NCBI GenBank assembly: GCA_016219005.1 | Contig: JACRCN010000009.1 | Location: 52,641 to 116,640 of the forward strand | DNA length: 64,000 bases | Reading direction: 5' to 3' | From: Deltaproteobacteria bacterium | GTDB lineage: Bacteria; Desulfobacterota; Desulfobacteria; Desulfobacterales; SpSt-501 | Shown here: piece after piece, positions 27,033 through 35,856 of the stretch | How positions within the stretch are numbered: position 1 is the first letter of the stretch | Layout: each line of letters opens with the position of its first letter | Position numbers and translations under genes: made by a program | Notes under the pieces: model-generated | The model's database searches: none | What the model was told of the DNA's origin: nothing | The model's input: the letters and a program-made list of their open reading frames with translations, nothing else

Positions 27033-28256
27033 TCAACTCCCTGTCATAACCAGCAACAGCCCGGTCCAATCCAGCCCGCGGCTTTTGTTGAGAAAGGGCG
27101 CGATCTCCACACCCGAGTAAAACCCCAGCAAGGGGCAGCCCGCACGGTTGAGCGCCTTTTGTATCTCAGCGGCTTCTTCGCCGGCGGTTTTGGAATAGGC
27201 GGCCGTGCGGCCGGCGCAATCGATATAAATAGCAAATAGCGCCTGTCTTCCCGAGGATTCTATTTCCGCCATCAGGTCCGCCGAGTTGGATCGCGCCGAT
27301 TCGATCATTTTGAGGGAATCCCGGATCATGAACTGCACCTCAGCGCCGGTCTCGATATCGGGTTCAAACAGGCATATCCCCTTGGATTCCGGCAAGACGC
27401 CCGTAATCAATCGGTTGACATAGCTGCTCTCTTTTACTCCGGAATATTTTTCACCCTGGTAAATGCCGATGGTCAAGAGATCGACCGGCGTCGCTTTTTG
27501 CCACTCCCGGCTGCCGTAGAGTCGGTTGATCATTCCAACTGCCGGTTCGCCGTCTAGTTCATAGATGACGGCTCCCTCGGCCCGAGTGACCCGGTGATAA
27601 ATGCCATCGAGCGGTGTGCAGCCATGCGTGATGCGATAGCACGGGGTGATGTCCGCGCCGATGACGGCTCCAACCGCGCTACGGGTGCCGACATGAGAAC
27701 CGCAGAACTGAATGGTCGGATTGAATCCGTAATCGGCGATCAAGCCTGCCCCGAATACCGGCAGGGGGTTCGCGCACCCCGTCTCGATGCCTGCAATGAG
27801 CGGCGCGGAGGCGTTCAGCTCGAGAGGCCTGCCATCGCCGGGTGGCTGCTTGATGGAATCATAGAACACCAGCAGCGCCTGATCGTCGGGCTGAACGTTC
27901 AGCTTTTCGGCCAGGAGCCTTCCGGCCTGGTGTTCGCTTTCAGGAAGGTCACTGCAGGAGGCTATCCGCAGGAAGGGCCTATCGGATTGAACGACCATGG
28001 CGCCGCAGGGGTGACCGCTGTAGGACAGCTCGGAGTTTGTGATCACTCCTATTGCCGAGCCTCCGATGATCGGAACCGCGTCGCCGACAACAGACCGCAG
28101 GCCTTGGAAAAAGGCGTGTGCATCCGTGCGACCGCTACAGAAGGCCAGCATCAGTGACGGTTCCTCGATGCCGCCCTTCAGCAGCGCTTGTCCGGCCACC
28201 AACCGGCCGGATTCGCGTGAATCCCCCTGATTGCTGAATCCGGTTCCGACTTTCAT
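27033..28256 (-). CDS. FIST-domain sensory protein
   Basis: This 407-residue soluble protein matches the FIST_N plus FIST_C arrangement: 'SLMLAFCSGRTDAHAFFQGL' near residue 35, 'IIGGSAIGVITN' near 64, and in the C-terminal part 'LFAIYIDCAGR' and 'LLGFYSGVEIAPF'. FIST domains are thought to bind small ligands such as amino acids and signal to kinases or diguanylate cyclases. The gene is directly upstream of a hybrid kinase with near-contiguous stop and start codons, which suggests partnership. The ligand is unknown. Confidence 0.9.
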   Translation of the reverse strand: MKVGTGFSNQGDSRESGRLVAGQALLKGGIEEPSLMLAFCSGRTDAHAFFQGLRSVVGDAVPIIGGSAIGVITNSELSYSGHPCGAMVVQSDRPFLRIASCSDLPESEHQAGRLLAEKLNVQPDDQALLVFYDSIKQPPGDGRPLELNASAPLIAGIETGCANPLPVFGAGLIADYGFNPTIQFCGSHVGTRSAVGAVIGADITPCYRITHGCTPLDGIYHRVTRAEGAVIYELDGEPAVGMINRLYGSREWQKATPVDLLTIGIYQGEKYSGVKESSYVNRLITGVLPESKGICLFEPDIETGAEVQFMIRDSLKMIESARSNSADLMAEIESSGRQALFAIYIDCAGRTAAYSKTAGEEAAEIQKALNRAGCPLLGFYSGVEIAPFLNKSRGLDWTGLLLVMTGS

Positions 28257-29101
28257 GCAATCCTGACTCGCGCAGCGGGTTAAAAAGCGGATGCCTACCC
28301 TTTCAACATTTCAAAAGTGTACCCCGGACGGTGGGCAAGCAGGCAACGGATTCCCACTTCCCGTGTTAAAAAAATGATACTGGATGCGCAATCCGTTTAC
28401 TTAGTCCACATGCGTTCAGATTGCAAGTTAAAGCCCAATGCGATGGATAACGATTTCAAATGGGCTGCTTGCTGCGGTTCAATTCTTGGATGGAGCGGAG
28501 TCAGACCGCGCTCGTGGCAGGCGACACAATCACGCTGGCCGCGGTTGCCGGCTAACCCAAAACGCTGGGAGCCTGTAGCAGCTCCAGCATGGCCTGAAAC
28601 ATGATGCCTGAAATGAGGGAGGACATAGCGTAGGACGAGCTACAGGCAAAGATCTTTTCTGGTGAGAGAAGGCCAAGGGAAGGGTGATATGAGCAAGCAT
28701 CACCGACGGATGGCTCCGGACCTATCAGTTCAGAAAACATGATGCAGAACGATGACGCCCATAACGCCGATGACTACAATGGCGGCAAGAATAAAAAGCG
28801 GAGGTATACCGCGCGATTCAGGATCGTTCACATGGCACCAAGTGGCGCTTGAATTTGGATAACCTATTTTATTTCCAAAACTCGGAGATGATAAACCATA
28901 ACGTGCAAAAAGCAATCATCGTCGAGACTCTTTTCAAAAAAAATCCCATAGGTAGGCCCCTCCCATATTTTATTATCGGCAATTGGGACCAAAACTTTAG
29001 TCGGCCGCCCCAGGGCGGTGGATTGCTGGTATGTAAAATTGATATACAAGGACACCCAGCGGCCGGAGGTTCGCAATGCGGTTGGAAAGGCTTTGGGAAG
29101 A
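28257..29101. other. Long stretch without a confident gene, left of the island repeat
   Basis: I find no frame I can defend. On the minus strand, a 33-codon GTG-started frame (28730-28831) encodes a short polar start and one membrane segment ('FILAAIVVIGVMGVIVLHHVF'-like), and a second short frame starts in its last codons. Neither has a Shine-Dalgarno. Composition is intermediate between core and island. Confidence 0.5.
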
Positions 29102-29128
29102 AAAAAAACAAGGGCTTAGGATTGGCTC
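29102..29128 (+). repeat. Left 27-base direct repeat (attL-like)
   Basis: It is identical to 36402-36428 except one base (T at 29117, C at 36417). A further shared block GGTTGGAAA lies upstream of both copies (29080-29088 and 36368-36376). Only the left half of the terminator palindrome seen at the right copy is present here, so this is a half-site. Confidence 0.75.
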
Positions 29129-29373
29129 TTTCGATTCCCAACCTCCACCAACTCCTTCTCGACCGCCTTAACCAGCAAGGTGTCAATATCAATGAGGCCT
29201 CTGCCCTGCTCCGTGACCTGTCCAAAAACCATGCGATCAATTCCTTGGATGGAACTTGAGACGGCAAACTCGAAACTTCAGCTGTTGGGATAGAATGGGG
29301 TGCCGCTGGATTATCAGTCGTTGCAACTGGCGCTGGCGAGGATGGGAATATTGACCAAATCGCTTAATTCCCA
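29129..29373 (+). pseudogene. Decayed small conserved gene next to the left repeat
   Basis: One frame reads 'LHQLLLDRLNQQGVNINEAS' and continues to a stop at ~29,259. In another frame the similarity seems to go on as 'KLQLLG', an in-frame TAG (29291-29293) where Trp would fit, then 'PLDYQSLQLALARMG'. The pieces read as one ~85-residue helical protein broken by a frameshift and a nonsense codon. I cannot name the family; the call rests on the protein-like character of both halves. Confidence 0.4.
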
Positions 29374-29807
29374 TGCGTCTTTCTCCATTCCCTCGGGCTC
29401 ACATACTTGTCCCCCGGCACCCACATCCCCTTCCCTGCCCTTCTGGCCTCTTCCTCTGCCTTCCAGTATGGTTCCATGTCCTGCCCCTTTGCAGGAGTGC
29501 CCCTGTAAACTTCAGCAAGACCCGCTTTCACCATTTCAAGGTTGATGCTGTTGCCATCCAGAAAGACCTCGCCAAGAGCGCGACCGTAACGATCTGGTCT
29601 GTATGATTTGACATCGAGGATTTTGTTTAGCATCAAACCGGCCAAGTGCTTGGTGGACTTCTGACTGAAGGCTTGACCGGGTTTATTCTTAGCGTGTGAG
29701 ACCTCGGGAGCATCAATACAGACGAGGCGAATGGTAAGTTTGGTATTGCCCTTGTTGACAATGATTGTGTCCCCATTACCGACCACTCCCTCTATGGTTA
29801 CAGACAT
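29364..29807 (-). CDS. Thermonuclease-like protein (SNase fold)
   Basis: This 147-residue protein has the staphylococcal-nuclease pattern: a 'GDTI' strand near residue 12, 'IRLVCIDAPE' near residue 25 with the catalytic Arg and metal-binding Asp, 'DRYGRALGEVFLDG' near 71, and 'AGLAEVYR' near 94. The usual second catalytic Arg falls in 'RYGRAL'. It should cut DNA or RNA with calcium. Unlike most bacterial relatives it has no signal peptide, so it may be cytoplasmic or the start may be lost. It lies just inside the left repeat of the island. Confidence 0.85.
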   Translation of the reverse strand: MSVTIEGVVGNGDTIIVNKGNTKLTIRLVCIDAPEVSHAKNKPGQAFSQKSTKHLAGLMLNKILDVKSYRPDRYGRALGEVFLDGNSINLEMVKAGLAEVYRGTPAKGQDMEPYWKAEEEARRAGKGMWVPGDKYVSPREWRKTHGN

Positions 29808-29964
29808 CTTAAGCGGATTTGAAAACTCGACGTGCCACGGTATTCGGGTGGTATATATTGTCTATTGCAACGGGAGCGCGGTCTGGGATATCATCCGATA
29901 AATCGCGAAAACCTAAAATTGGTGATATTTTAATTTCGTGGTCGGTTTTTGAAAGAAGGATCTT

Positions 29965-31194
29965 ATGCCTATCCCCATAGCATGCCTGGATAAAATGAAA
30001 AATTGGCTGACAATGATAATTATGCTTGCCGGGCTAACCCAGCTTGTTGCCTGCAGCGGTTCGAATGACTCCTCCACCGCAACAGGCGTCAATAAGTATT
30101 CTATTTCGTACAACTGGCAAACTCTCCCGGAGAATGCGTCACAACCAGTAGATGTATTCTTCTTCTATCCCACAACCTACTTCCCAAATCCGGACAACAA
30201 CGGCTCTGAATATTCTGCGGGTTGGAATCAGACCATTGAGCAAGCCCACGCAGATCCAGCAATTCAAGCTCAGGTCGATTCTAAATCAAGCGTCTTCTAC
30301 GCAGCGGGCACCAACCTGTACGTACCGTATTACCAGCAGGCTGCGGGCATCGATGTTCTTGATGCGCTACTTTGGAAAACAAAACCAACAAACAGCGATG
30401 CTGCGACCACGGCGTTGGAAATTGCGTACAAGGATGTTGAGGACGCATTCGATTACTATATGGCTCACTACAACAAAGACTCCAATAATAATCCGCGCCC
30501 GTTTATTCTCGCAGGCCACAGCCAGGGCTCCAACCTGCTGCTCATGCTTTTAGAGAGGAGGTTCTCGGATGCAGCACTCCGGGAGCAACTGGTTGCCGCC
30601 TACGTGATTGGCTGGTCAGTCACAGATGATGACATGTCAACCTACCCCGCTCTCTCGCAACTCGGCATCTGCGGCAGCAAGACGCAAACCGGATGCATCG
30701 TCACGTACAACACGCAGCAAAATCCAGGGGATTTTTCACAAACTGGTCCTCCTCCGACCGGGATAGTGCAAGCGAACGCCTACAGTGTCAACCCGTTGAC
30801 CTGGGTTGCAAGCAATCCGAACGAAATGGAGCCCGTTGCCGCTGCCGCCACTGCAAATCTCGGGGCTCTCTTCTATGAGTTTCAGCCGCCGCCCGTAAAT
30901 CCCCAACTGGGGCCTCCCCCAGACACCAAATTTGCGCCCAATTGGGAAAATTATTTCATTGGTGGCGTCGATGTCTCCGCCGTAGTGATCGTCGGCTACA
31001 CCGGCGCGCAAAACAATCATGGCGCTTTAGTCATTGACCCATTAGCGTTGCCAGCACCCGGAAACTACGGAAACCTAAACTATCCCTACGATGTGTTACC
31101 GGGTTGGTACCACAACTACGATTATAGTTTTTTCTTTTTCAACCTTGAACAGAACGTCATCGATCGGATCGCATCTTATAACGCCAGCCAATAA
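29965..31194 (+). CDS. DUF3089 alpha/beta-hydrolase-like lipoprotein
   Basis: This 409-residue protein begins with a lipoprotein signal ending in 'LVAC' (Cys ~30). The body has a nucleophile elbow 'GHSQGS' near residue 191 and a late 'NNHGALVIDP' block with a candidate catalytic His. DUF3089 proteins look like lipases or esterases of the envelope; no substrate is established. The Shine-Dalgarno AGAAGGA supports the start. The C-terminal part is rich in Pro, Tyr and Asn. It stands alone on the plus strand within the island. Confidence 0.82.
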   Translation: MPIPIACLDKMKNWLTMIIMLAGLTQLVACSGSNDSSTATGVNKYSISYNWQTLPENASQPVDVFFFYPTTYFPNPDNNGSEYSAGWNQTIEQAHADPAIQAQVDSKSSVFYAAGTNLYVPYYQQAAGIDVLDALLWKTKPTNSDAATTALEIAYKDVEDAFDYYMAHYNKDSNNNPRPFILAGHSQGSNLLLMLLERRFSDAALREQLVAAYVIGWSVTDDDMSTYPALSQLGICGSKTQTGCIVTYNTQQNPGDFSQTGPPPTGIVQANAYSVNPLTWVASNPNEMEPVAAAATANLGALFYEFQPPPVNPQLGPPPDTKFAPNWENYFIGGVDVSAVVIVGYTGAQNNHGALVIDPLALPAPGNYGNLNYPYDVLPGWYHNYDYSFFFFNLEQNVIDRIASYNASQ

Positions 31195-31657
31195 CCAAGG
31201 ACAAAGAATGAAGGGAGGGGCGTTCCAAATTTTAGGGAATTGGAAGTTCGAGTAAAAATATGGGGCTGACCACGAATTCCCTTAATCCTGCCACTCTTTT
31301 TGTTTCCGTGGCCTGCCTGCTGCACCCGGTTTTACTTGTTGCCCAAGCGGTTCGACAATTTTATTTTAAAAACAAAAAACATGGTCTGTCCCCTATTTTA
31401 TTACTTAAGCATGATATTAAAGTGAAAGCCTAACAAGGCCAATTCAGCCGATGCAAGAAAACGTGCGGCTGATTACCGACGTTGAGGAATATCGCAGGAA
31501 ACTCGCCTCTCAAGAAAGCTACTACAGTGACAGCTTAGCTCCACCTTTCACCCATACATAAAGGTTGATACTCGAACTATATTTTGAAATGTCGCGTGGT
31601 TGAATTAATTCGCTCCTTGGCTATCCGCTTATCAGATAATATCTTGGCTCATCATAA
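31195..31657. other. Gene-free stretch in the island
   Basis: No credible gene. It holds the repeat-like motifs listed separately at 31254-31408. Confidence 0.5.
31254..31408. repeat. Remnants resembling RAYT-associated (REP-like) sequences
   Basis: Two elements in partly symmetrical setting are seen: ATGGGGCTGACCACGAATTC (31260-31279) and, on the other strand, AAATAGGGGACAGACCATG (reverse of 31381-31399). Sequences of the form AATAGGGGACAGACC are, to my knowledge, frequent beside REP-associated tyrosine transposase genes in many Proteobacteria. No transposase is present here. Confidence 0.35.
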
Positions 31658-32104
31658 TTATTTCAAAATCTCGCACTCACACCTCAGCCTCCTTCCAATC
31701 CGCTCCTCAATCATATCTCGAGCCTCAAAAAAATCATATCCCGCCTCCAAGCAGTGGCGTTCGAGCAATTGGAAGAGTTTCCAGTTCGGGTTCTGTCGAT
31801 TATGATGCTCTCCGCATGTGTAATAACTGTGACTGAAGCTGCCGTTACAGACCATGACATTGATCGATTGAAGGTTGGATTTGAGTAGGTCGAAGTATTG
31901 CCGGAAAAATGGCACAAAATATTCGTCCTGGCTCAAGCGGAGGAAGGTATGGTTGGGGTTAGGGTTCTGGGTGGCATTTTGAAGTTTGTTCTCGCGAAAC
32001 TGGCAGAAGGCTGGCGATTTACGGGAAGGTTCGAAAGTCTGATTACCACTGTTTTGGGTTTGACAGGCCCGGGATGCTGGGGGTAAAATTCTGATATACA
32101 GATG
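31658..32104 (-). pseudogene. Open frame without start codon, possibly a 5'-decayed gene
   Basis: The frame is open for 148 codons between stops at 32105-32107 and 31658-31660. It has no ATG until deep inside; a TTG at 31936 has no Shine-Dalgarno. The translated product looks protein-like ('TFLRLSQDEYFVPFFRQYFD', later 'NWKLFQLLERHCLEAGYDFF'). I do not recognise a family. It may be a truncated gene or chance. Confidence 0.28.
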
Positions 32105-32228
32105 TTATCTGAAAGGATTCCTCATCGTTGGATATCTTAAATAGATCATGAACGTATCTGTAATCTCGCCAAATTTGTGTTAGTCTTAGCGGGTAAAATC
32201 GAACCAACAAAATGTTACAGATAGCGAA

Positions 32229-33428
32229 ATGACGAAACAATATGACTCAAAATTCAGCCAACAATTTCTTCTCACGATGCGCAAAAAGCCACGGTCGTTG
32301 AGGGTTATGTCAGCTGCGCTTAGAAAAATTCAACAAATCCTACTGATATGTACTTTTATCATGTTTGGGTGTTCGAAATATCCTCAGAATGATAGTTCTT
32401 GGATAGCATTTTGGAATGACAATTCAGAGCTTATGGGATTCAAGGACCAAAATGGCAAAATAAGAATTGAACCCAAATATACTGGCTTCACCACAGCAAG
32501 AATATTCGATAAAATAATTGCGGTTATGGAGGAAAAAAATGGCAGGCACGAAACTTACTACTTGACAAAATCCAGAAAAACAGTTGGAACAAACCAAGTC
32601 TATATTTTCGACAACGGTCCAGATTGTGAGTGCGAGGGGTTTATAAGATTCAGAGATAATAAAACGGATAGGGTCGGTATGTTTAATAGCGAAGGTGAGG
32701 TCGTTATCCCGGCAGAATATAACGATTTAACCAATGTGAGAAATGGATTTGTCATAGCCTTGAAAGGCGCAAAGAAGAAACATTCGAACGGAAACGATGA
32801 TTCTGGCCGCAACCACTTTACATGGGCAGAAGGAAAAAAGCATCTTATCGATACCAATAATCAAATAATCATTGAAAACTTTGAATATGACTCGGATTTA
32901 GATTTCTTCTCGATTAAAACAGAACCTGACCCCGCTCAAGATCCTGTTCGACAAAGCTTCCCTGGTGCTGATGACGGGTATTACTCGTTTATTGACTACA
33001 AAAAAGAATTTAAAAAATGGCTTGATTCAGCTCTGCTTGCTTCCGTTTCTAAGGAAAAATTAATTGAAAGTTCGTACAGAAGAATTTACATTTGGAAAGA
33101 ACCTATCGGTTGGACAAGCGAAACGAGTAGTGAATTTATTGATGCCAACTTTGAGCTTATTAAGACCAGGCTGGCAGAGCTCAATAAGGAAGAATCGGAC
33201 TATTTCGTTTCAATAGACGGACTTAATCCATTTATTTATGATGGGATTGAATTTAATGCTTATTACAACAACTGCGGTGAACCAAAAGAGTGGAAATACC
33301 CGGTTATGAATGTCACCGTCAATCATAAAACTGAAAGCGATTTTTATCAAGACCACTTCGAATTTTTAAGAACAGAAAATGGGTACAGATTAATAAGTGT
33401 GACAGTTAGAAATGGAATATTAAAATAA
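32229..33428 (+). CDS. WG-repeat-containing lipoprotein
   Basis: Two WG-type beta repeats occur after the signal: 'GFKDQNGKIRIEPKY' (~residue 71) and 'GMFNSEGEVVIPAEYND' (~150). A mixed, charged C-terminal domain of ~190 residues follows. A lipoprotein signal ends at 'FGC' (Cys ~48). None of the candidate starts (32229, 32277, 32307) has a good Shine-Dalgarno. The one at 32277 gives a ~31-residue signal and is as likely as the longest one given here. WG repeats are thought to mediate protein contacts; no enzymatic role is apparent. The gene is AT-rich, like the rest of the island. Confidence 0.72.
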   Translation: MTKQYDSKFSQQFLLTMRKKPRSLRVMSAALRKIQQILLICTFIMFGCSKYPQNDSSWIAFWNDNSELMGFKDQNGKIRIEPKYTGFTTARIFDKIIAVMEEKNGRHETYYLTKSRKTVGTNQVYIFDNGPDCECEGFIRFRDNKTDRVGMFNSEGEVVIPAEYNDLTNVRNGFVIALKGAKKKHSNGNDDSGRNHFTWAEGKKHLIDTNNQIIIENFEYDSDLDFFSIKTEPDPAQDPVRQSFPGADDGYYSFIDYKKEFKKWLDSALLASVSKEKLIESSYRRIYIWKEPIGWTSETSSEFIDANFELIKTRLAELNKEESDYFVSIDGLNPFIYDGIEFNAYYNNCGEPKEWKYPVMNVTVNHKTESDFYQDHFEFLRTENGYRLISVTVRNGILK

Positions 33429-33580
33429 CGGTAGTCAATCTTACTGAACAGCATGATGGTAATATTACAGCAACCTTGCCTCCTAAGAAACCAGACATAC
33501 TGGAAGCTTGCCCCACCTCAAATCGAAATCGTAATGCTCTGATATTTTACCCATCGAACTGGTTCTTCATCGATTTGTCT

Positions 33581-33943
33581 TTATTCAAACATCTCACTTG
33601 GCTTAACCAGTGAAAATATTATAATCAAGCCGATAATGATTAACCCCCAAAAGCCATAGACTACAGATTGTTCATGAGTTTGAAGCCACCTGATTAAAAC
33701 AAATTCCCCATTGCTAATTTTGACCTGCATGTTGAGAAAAAACCGAAGAGCAAGTGGAATCAGCGAAAATGCCATAATGCAAAATAAAATGAAATAGAAT
33801 GAGAGTACCGCTGTTACGCCTTTAGGCCCTATCATTTCTTTGGTTAAGATGCCTTTTTCTTCGAGAATATTTCCAATTACAGCAGAGACAATAATTAGCC
33901 CAAGAGACCCCAAAAAAACTATGGTGAATAATTTTATATTCAT
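33581..33943 (-). CDS. Small membrane protein, unknown
   Basis: This 120-residue protein has three clear hydrophobic segments (about residues 6-26, 43-68, 94-113) and short charged loops. No family recognised. It lies 27 bases after the stop of the lipoprotein gene on the same strand, so the two may share a transcript. Confidence 0.55.
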   Translation of the reverse strand: MNIKLFTIVFLGSLGLIIVSAVIGNILEEKGILTKEMIGPKGVTAVLSFYFILFCIMAFSLIPLALRFFLNMQVKISNGEFVLIRWLQTHEQSVVYGFWGLIIIGLIIIFSLVKPSEMFE

Positions 33944-33970
33944 GCGTCTGGTCCCTACTTGGCTTCGAGG

Positions 33971-34324
33971 CTATGGTTTAACTCTCCTGTATTTCTCAAC
34001 CTCCCTGGTATCACCATAATAAAAAGTCAAAACACCTCCTTGTAATGATATTTTCGCATCTATTATTTCGACTTCAGACACACTGTGCTTGAATTCAAAC
34101 CGCACATTCCCGTTATTATCAAGAGCGTAGGTTCCACTTACAGCCATTCCCATATCATCGACAGCTATGAAGGTGTGATCGTCTTTAAATTCCAAAATTG
34201 CTTTATTCTCAATCTCCTGCCATTTACCCGTTAGATTTTGGGAATGCTGGCAGGACACAAAAAATGCAATCGCTGTAAAGGCAAAATTAAAAATCTGTAA
34301 ATATTTTAGTTTGCTATTCATCAT
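33971..34324 (-). CDS. Small lipoprotein with lipocalin-like pattern
   Basis: This 117-residue protein has a lipoprotein signal ending 'FFVSC' (Cys ~25). The ~90-residue beta-rich body begins 'LTGKWQEIENKAILEFKDD' and contains 'SGTYALDNNGNVRFEF'. That opening and strand pattern are common in small lipocalin-like outer-membrane lipoproteins of unknown function. It precedes the small membrane protein gene on the same strand. Two adjacent Met codons make the start ambiguous by one residue. Confidence 0.65.
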   Translation of the reverse strand: MMNSKLKYLQIFNFAFTAIAFFVSCQHSQNLTGKWQEIENKAILEFKDDHTFIAVDDMGMAVSGTYALDNNGNVRFEFKHSVSEVEIIDAKISLQGGVLTFYYGDTREVEKYRRVKP

Positions 34325-34808
34325 CCCTATTATCCCTTAACCTTGCTTTTTTGTCTATTTTACCACCCAACTCTCGTCAAGATGAAGATCCATCTCACCA
34401 CCCGGCCACTTGAATTTCATCGCAGCGTATCGAGTCATGCTGGTTCGAGGCCACGACCTTCCCTTCGAGGCGGCGCACTGTCCAATTCCCGAGAGGCCCA
34501 AGCCATCATTCACAAACTTATAGAGACCTGCGGCCAATCCGATAGGGAGCAGTTTTGTGTTGTCCTGCTCAGTGAAGATGAATAAAAAGCCCATGCTACA
34601 CCATCCGCCCGGTGGAAATCGTTGAACCTGGAGCTTGTGGCGAGGGGCGTTTTTCGGCATCGGTGTTGAATTTGGAATAATGTTGCTTTTGCAATCAAAT
34701 GGGATTATTGGTATGGTGAGTTCAAGGATAATCAGGTTCGTTCTATGGGTTCATGGCGCTCTCTGTGTCCGTAACAAGATAATTCACAAAGGAGGAGGTA
34801 GCGCTATC
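34325..34808. other. Stretch without an intact gene before the toxin-antitoxin pair
   Basis: It contains only the RadC-like fragment described separately and the leader of the antitoxin gene (AAAGGAGGAGG at 34788-34798). No promoter stands out. Confidence 0.5.
34382..34585 (+). pseudogene. Possible RadC-like fragment
   Basis: The end of this frame reads 'SREAQAIIHKLIETCGQSDR' followed by 'EQFCVVLL'. This resembles the start of the RadC/JAB domain, where an 'aDREvFvVLfLd' strand is typical. The frame stops right after it, and the histidine-bearing metal site of RadC does not follow in any frame I can join. If real, it is a remnant. Confidence 0.28.
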
Positions 34809-35357
34809 ATGGGAACCCGAATCGCCTACCGCATCAATTACGAAAAGGCCATCGAGGCCTTGGTTTTTCTCGCCGAGCAACAGCCTGGGATCGACATCTA
34901 TCACGTCGCGAAGGTCCTGTTCTACGCTGATAAAATGCATGTGAATAAATTCGCAAGGCCTATCCTTGGGGATACGTATATTTGCATGAATCATGGTCCC
35001 GTCCCTTCCGGCGTGCGGGATCTGATCACAGATAACCCCTGGTTAAGCCCGGACCTGGTAGACAAAAAATGCACCTCTCTTGAAATAGAAGGCAGTCGTT
35101 TTAATCTCACAGCGAAGCGCAAGCCTAATCTCGATTATTTTTCCAAAACCGATTTAGACTGCCTTCGTACGGCGTTGCTCGAACATGGAAAGAAGCCCTT
35201 CGGCGAGTTACGAGAACAGACCCACGATGAGAAATGCTATATCGAGTCCGGCATCAACCAACCGATCGACTATGCGTTGCTGGTCGATGACGATAACCCG
35301 AACCGGAATGCTATTTTAGAGGAGATGGAAGAGGCTGCGGCCTATGTCCAACTCTAA
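34809..35357 (+). CDS. Panacea-domain antitoxin (SocA/DUF4065 type)
   Basis: The ATG at 34809 follows AAAGGAGGAGG. The 182-residue product has the Panacea pattern: 'KVLFYADKMHVNKFARPILG' near residue 37, then 'ICMNHGPVPSGVRDLI', a beta region, and a helical tail 'HDEKCYIESG'. Panacea domains neutralise many unrelated toxins and are encoded next to them. The next gene overlaps by 14 bases, as expected for a translationally coupled pair. Some DUF4065 proteins instead act as proteolysis adaptors (SocA); the overlap favours an antitoxin. Confidence 0.85.
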   Translation: MGTRIAYRINYEKAIEALVFLAEQQPGIDIYHVAKVLFYADKMHVNKFARPILGDTYICMNHGPVPSGVRDLITDNPWLSPDLVDKKCTSLEIEGSRFNLTAKRKPNLDYFSKTDLDCLRTALLEHGKKPFGELREQTHDEKCYIESGINQPIDYALLVDDDNPNRNAILEEMEEAAAYVQL

Positions 35358-35715
35358 TGCGTTAGCCCCCGGCGATGTCATTCTGATTTACTGCAGATTT
35401 ATCTCCACCCCGAAACCCAAATACGCTTTGTGTGTGTGCCCTCAACGCCCTCTTTTCTTTTTTATCAACTCAGTCCCACGGATAAGCAAGCCCGATGCTC
35501 AGCTCCAGGTTTCTCCAAGAGACTTGCCATTTCTGCAACATGAATCTTTCGTGAACACCGGCGAAGTGGTGACCTTCGGCAAAATGGACCTCTCCAAGGC
35601 TCAATGGCTTGGTCATTTGCCGGACCCCAAAAAACGGGAGTTGGCCGCCCTCGTCTCATCATGTCCTTACCTGACCGCAGGGCAGATAAAAATCGTTTTA
35701 GATAGTTTCTCATAG
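35344..35715 (+). CDS. Putative toxin partner of the Panacea antitoxin
   Basis: This 123-residue protein starts inside the antitoxin gene. Its N-terminal part ('LAPGDVILIYCRF', then 'KYALCVCPQRPLFFFINS') has the strand order of PemK/MazF-like SH3 barrels. The C-terminal part is helical, ending 'LTAGQIKIVLDSF'. I do not recognise a named toxin family, and the usual MazF catalytic pattern is not obvious. The toxin role is inferred from genetic coupling and fold-like resemblance. A structural model compared with MazF would test it. Confidence 0.6.
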   Translation: MSNSNALAPGDVILIYCRFISTPKPKYALCVCPQRPLFFFINSVPRISKPDAQLQVSPRDLPFLQHESFVNTGEVVTFGKMDLSKAQWLGHLPDPKKRELAALVSSCPYLTAGQIKIVLDSFS

Positions 35716-35856
35716 CGGGCCTTCGCGACCTCAAAGGCGGCAACGGACAGAAAATCAGGGAACCCCATGGGACGGTATCCCGAACCTTCCTGACCTGTTG
35801 TCAAGTCCCGCACTTTCCATTATATCGCGCGTAATCCAACCTGACCAAGAAGGGGG

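Noticed and set aside
28317..28604. 95-codon plus-strand frame
   Set aside because: No start signal, and the amino acid composition looks random, rich in Trp, Arg and Pro.
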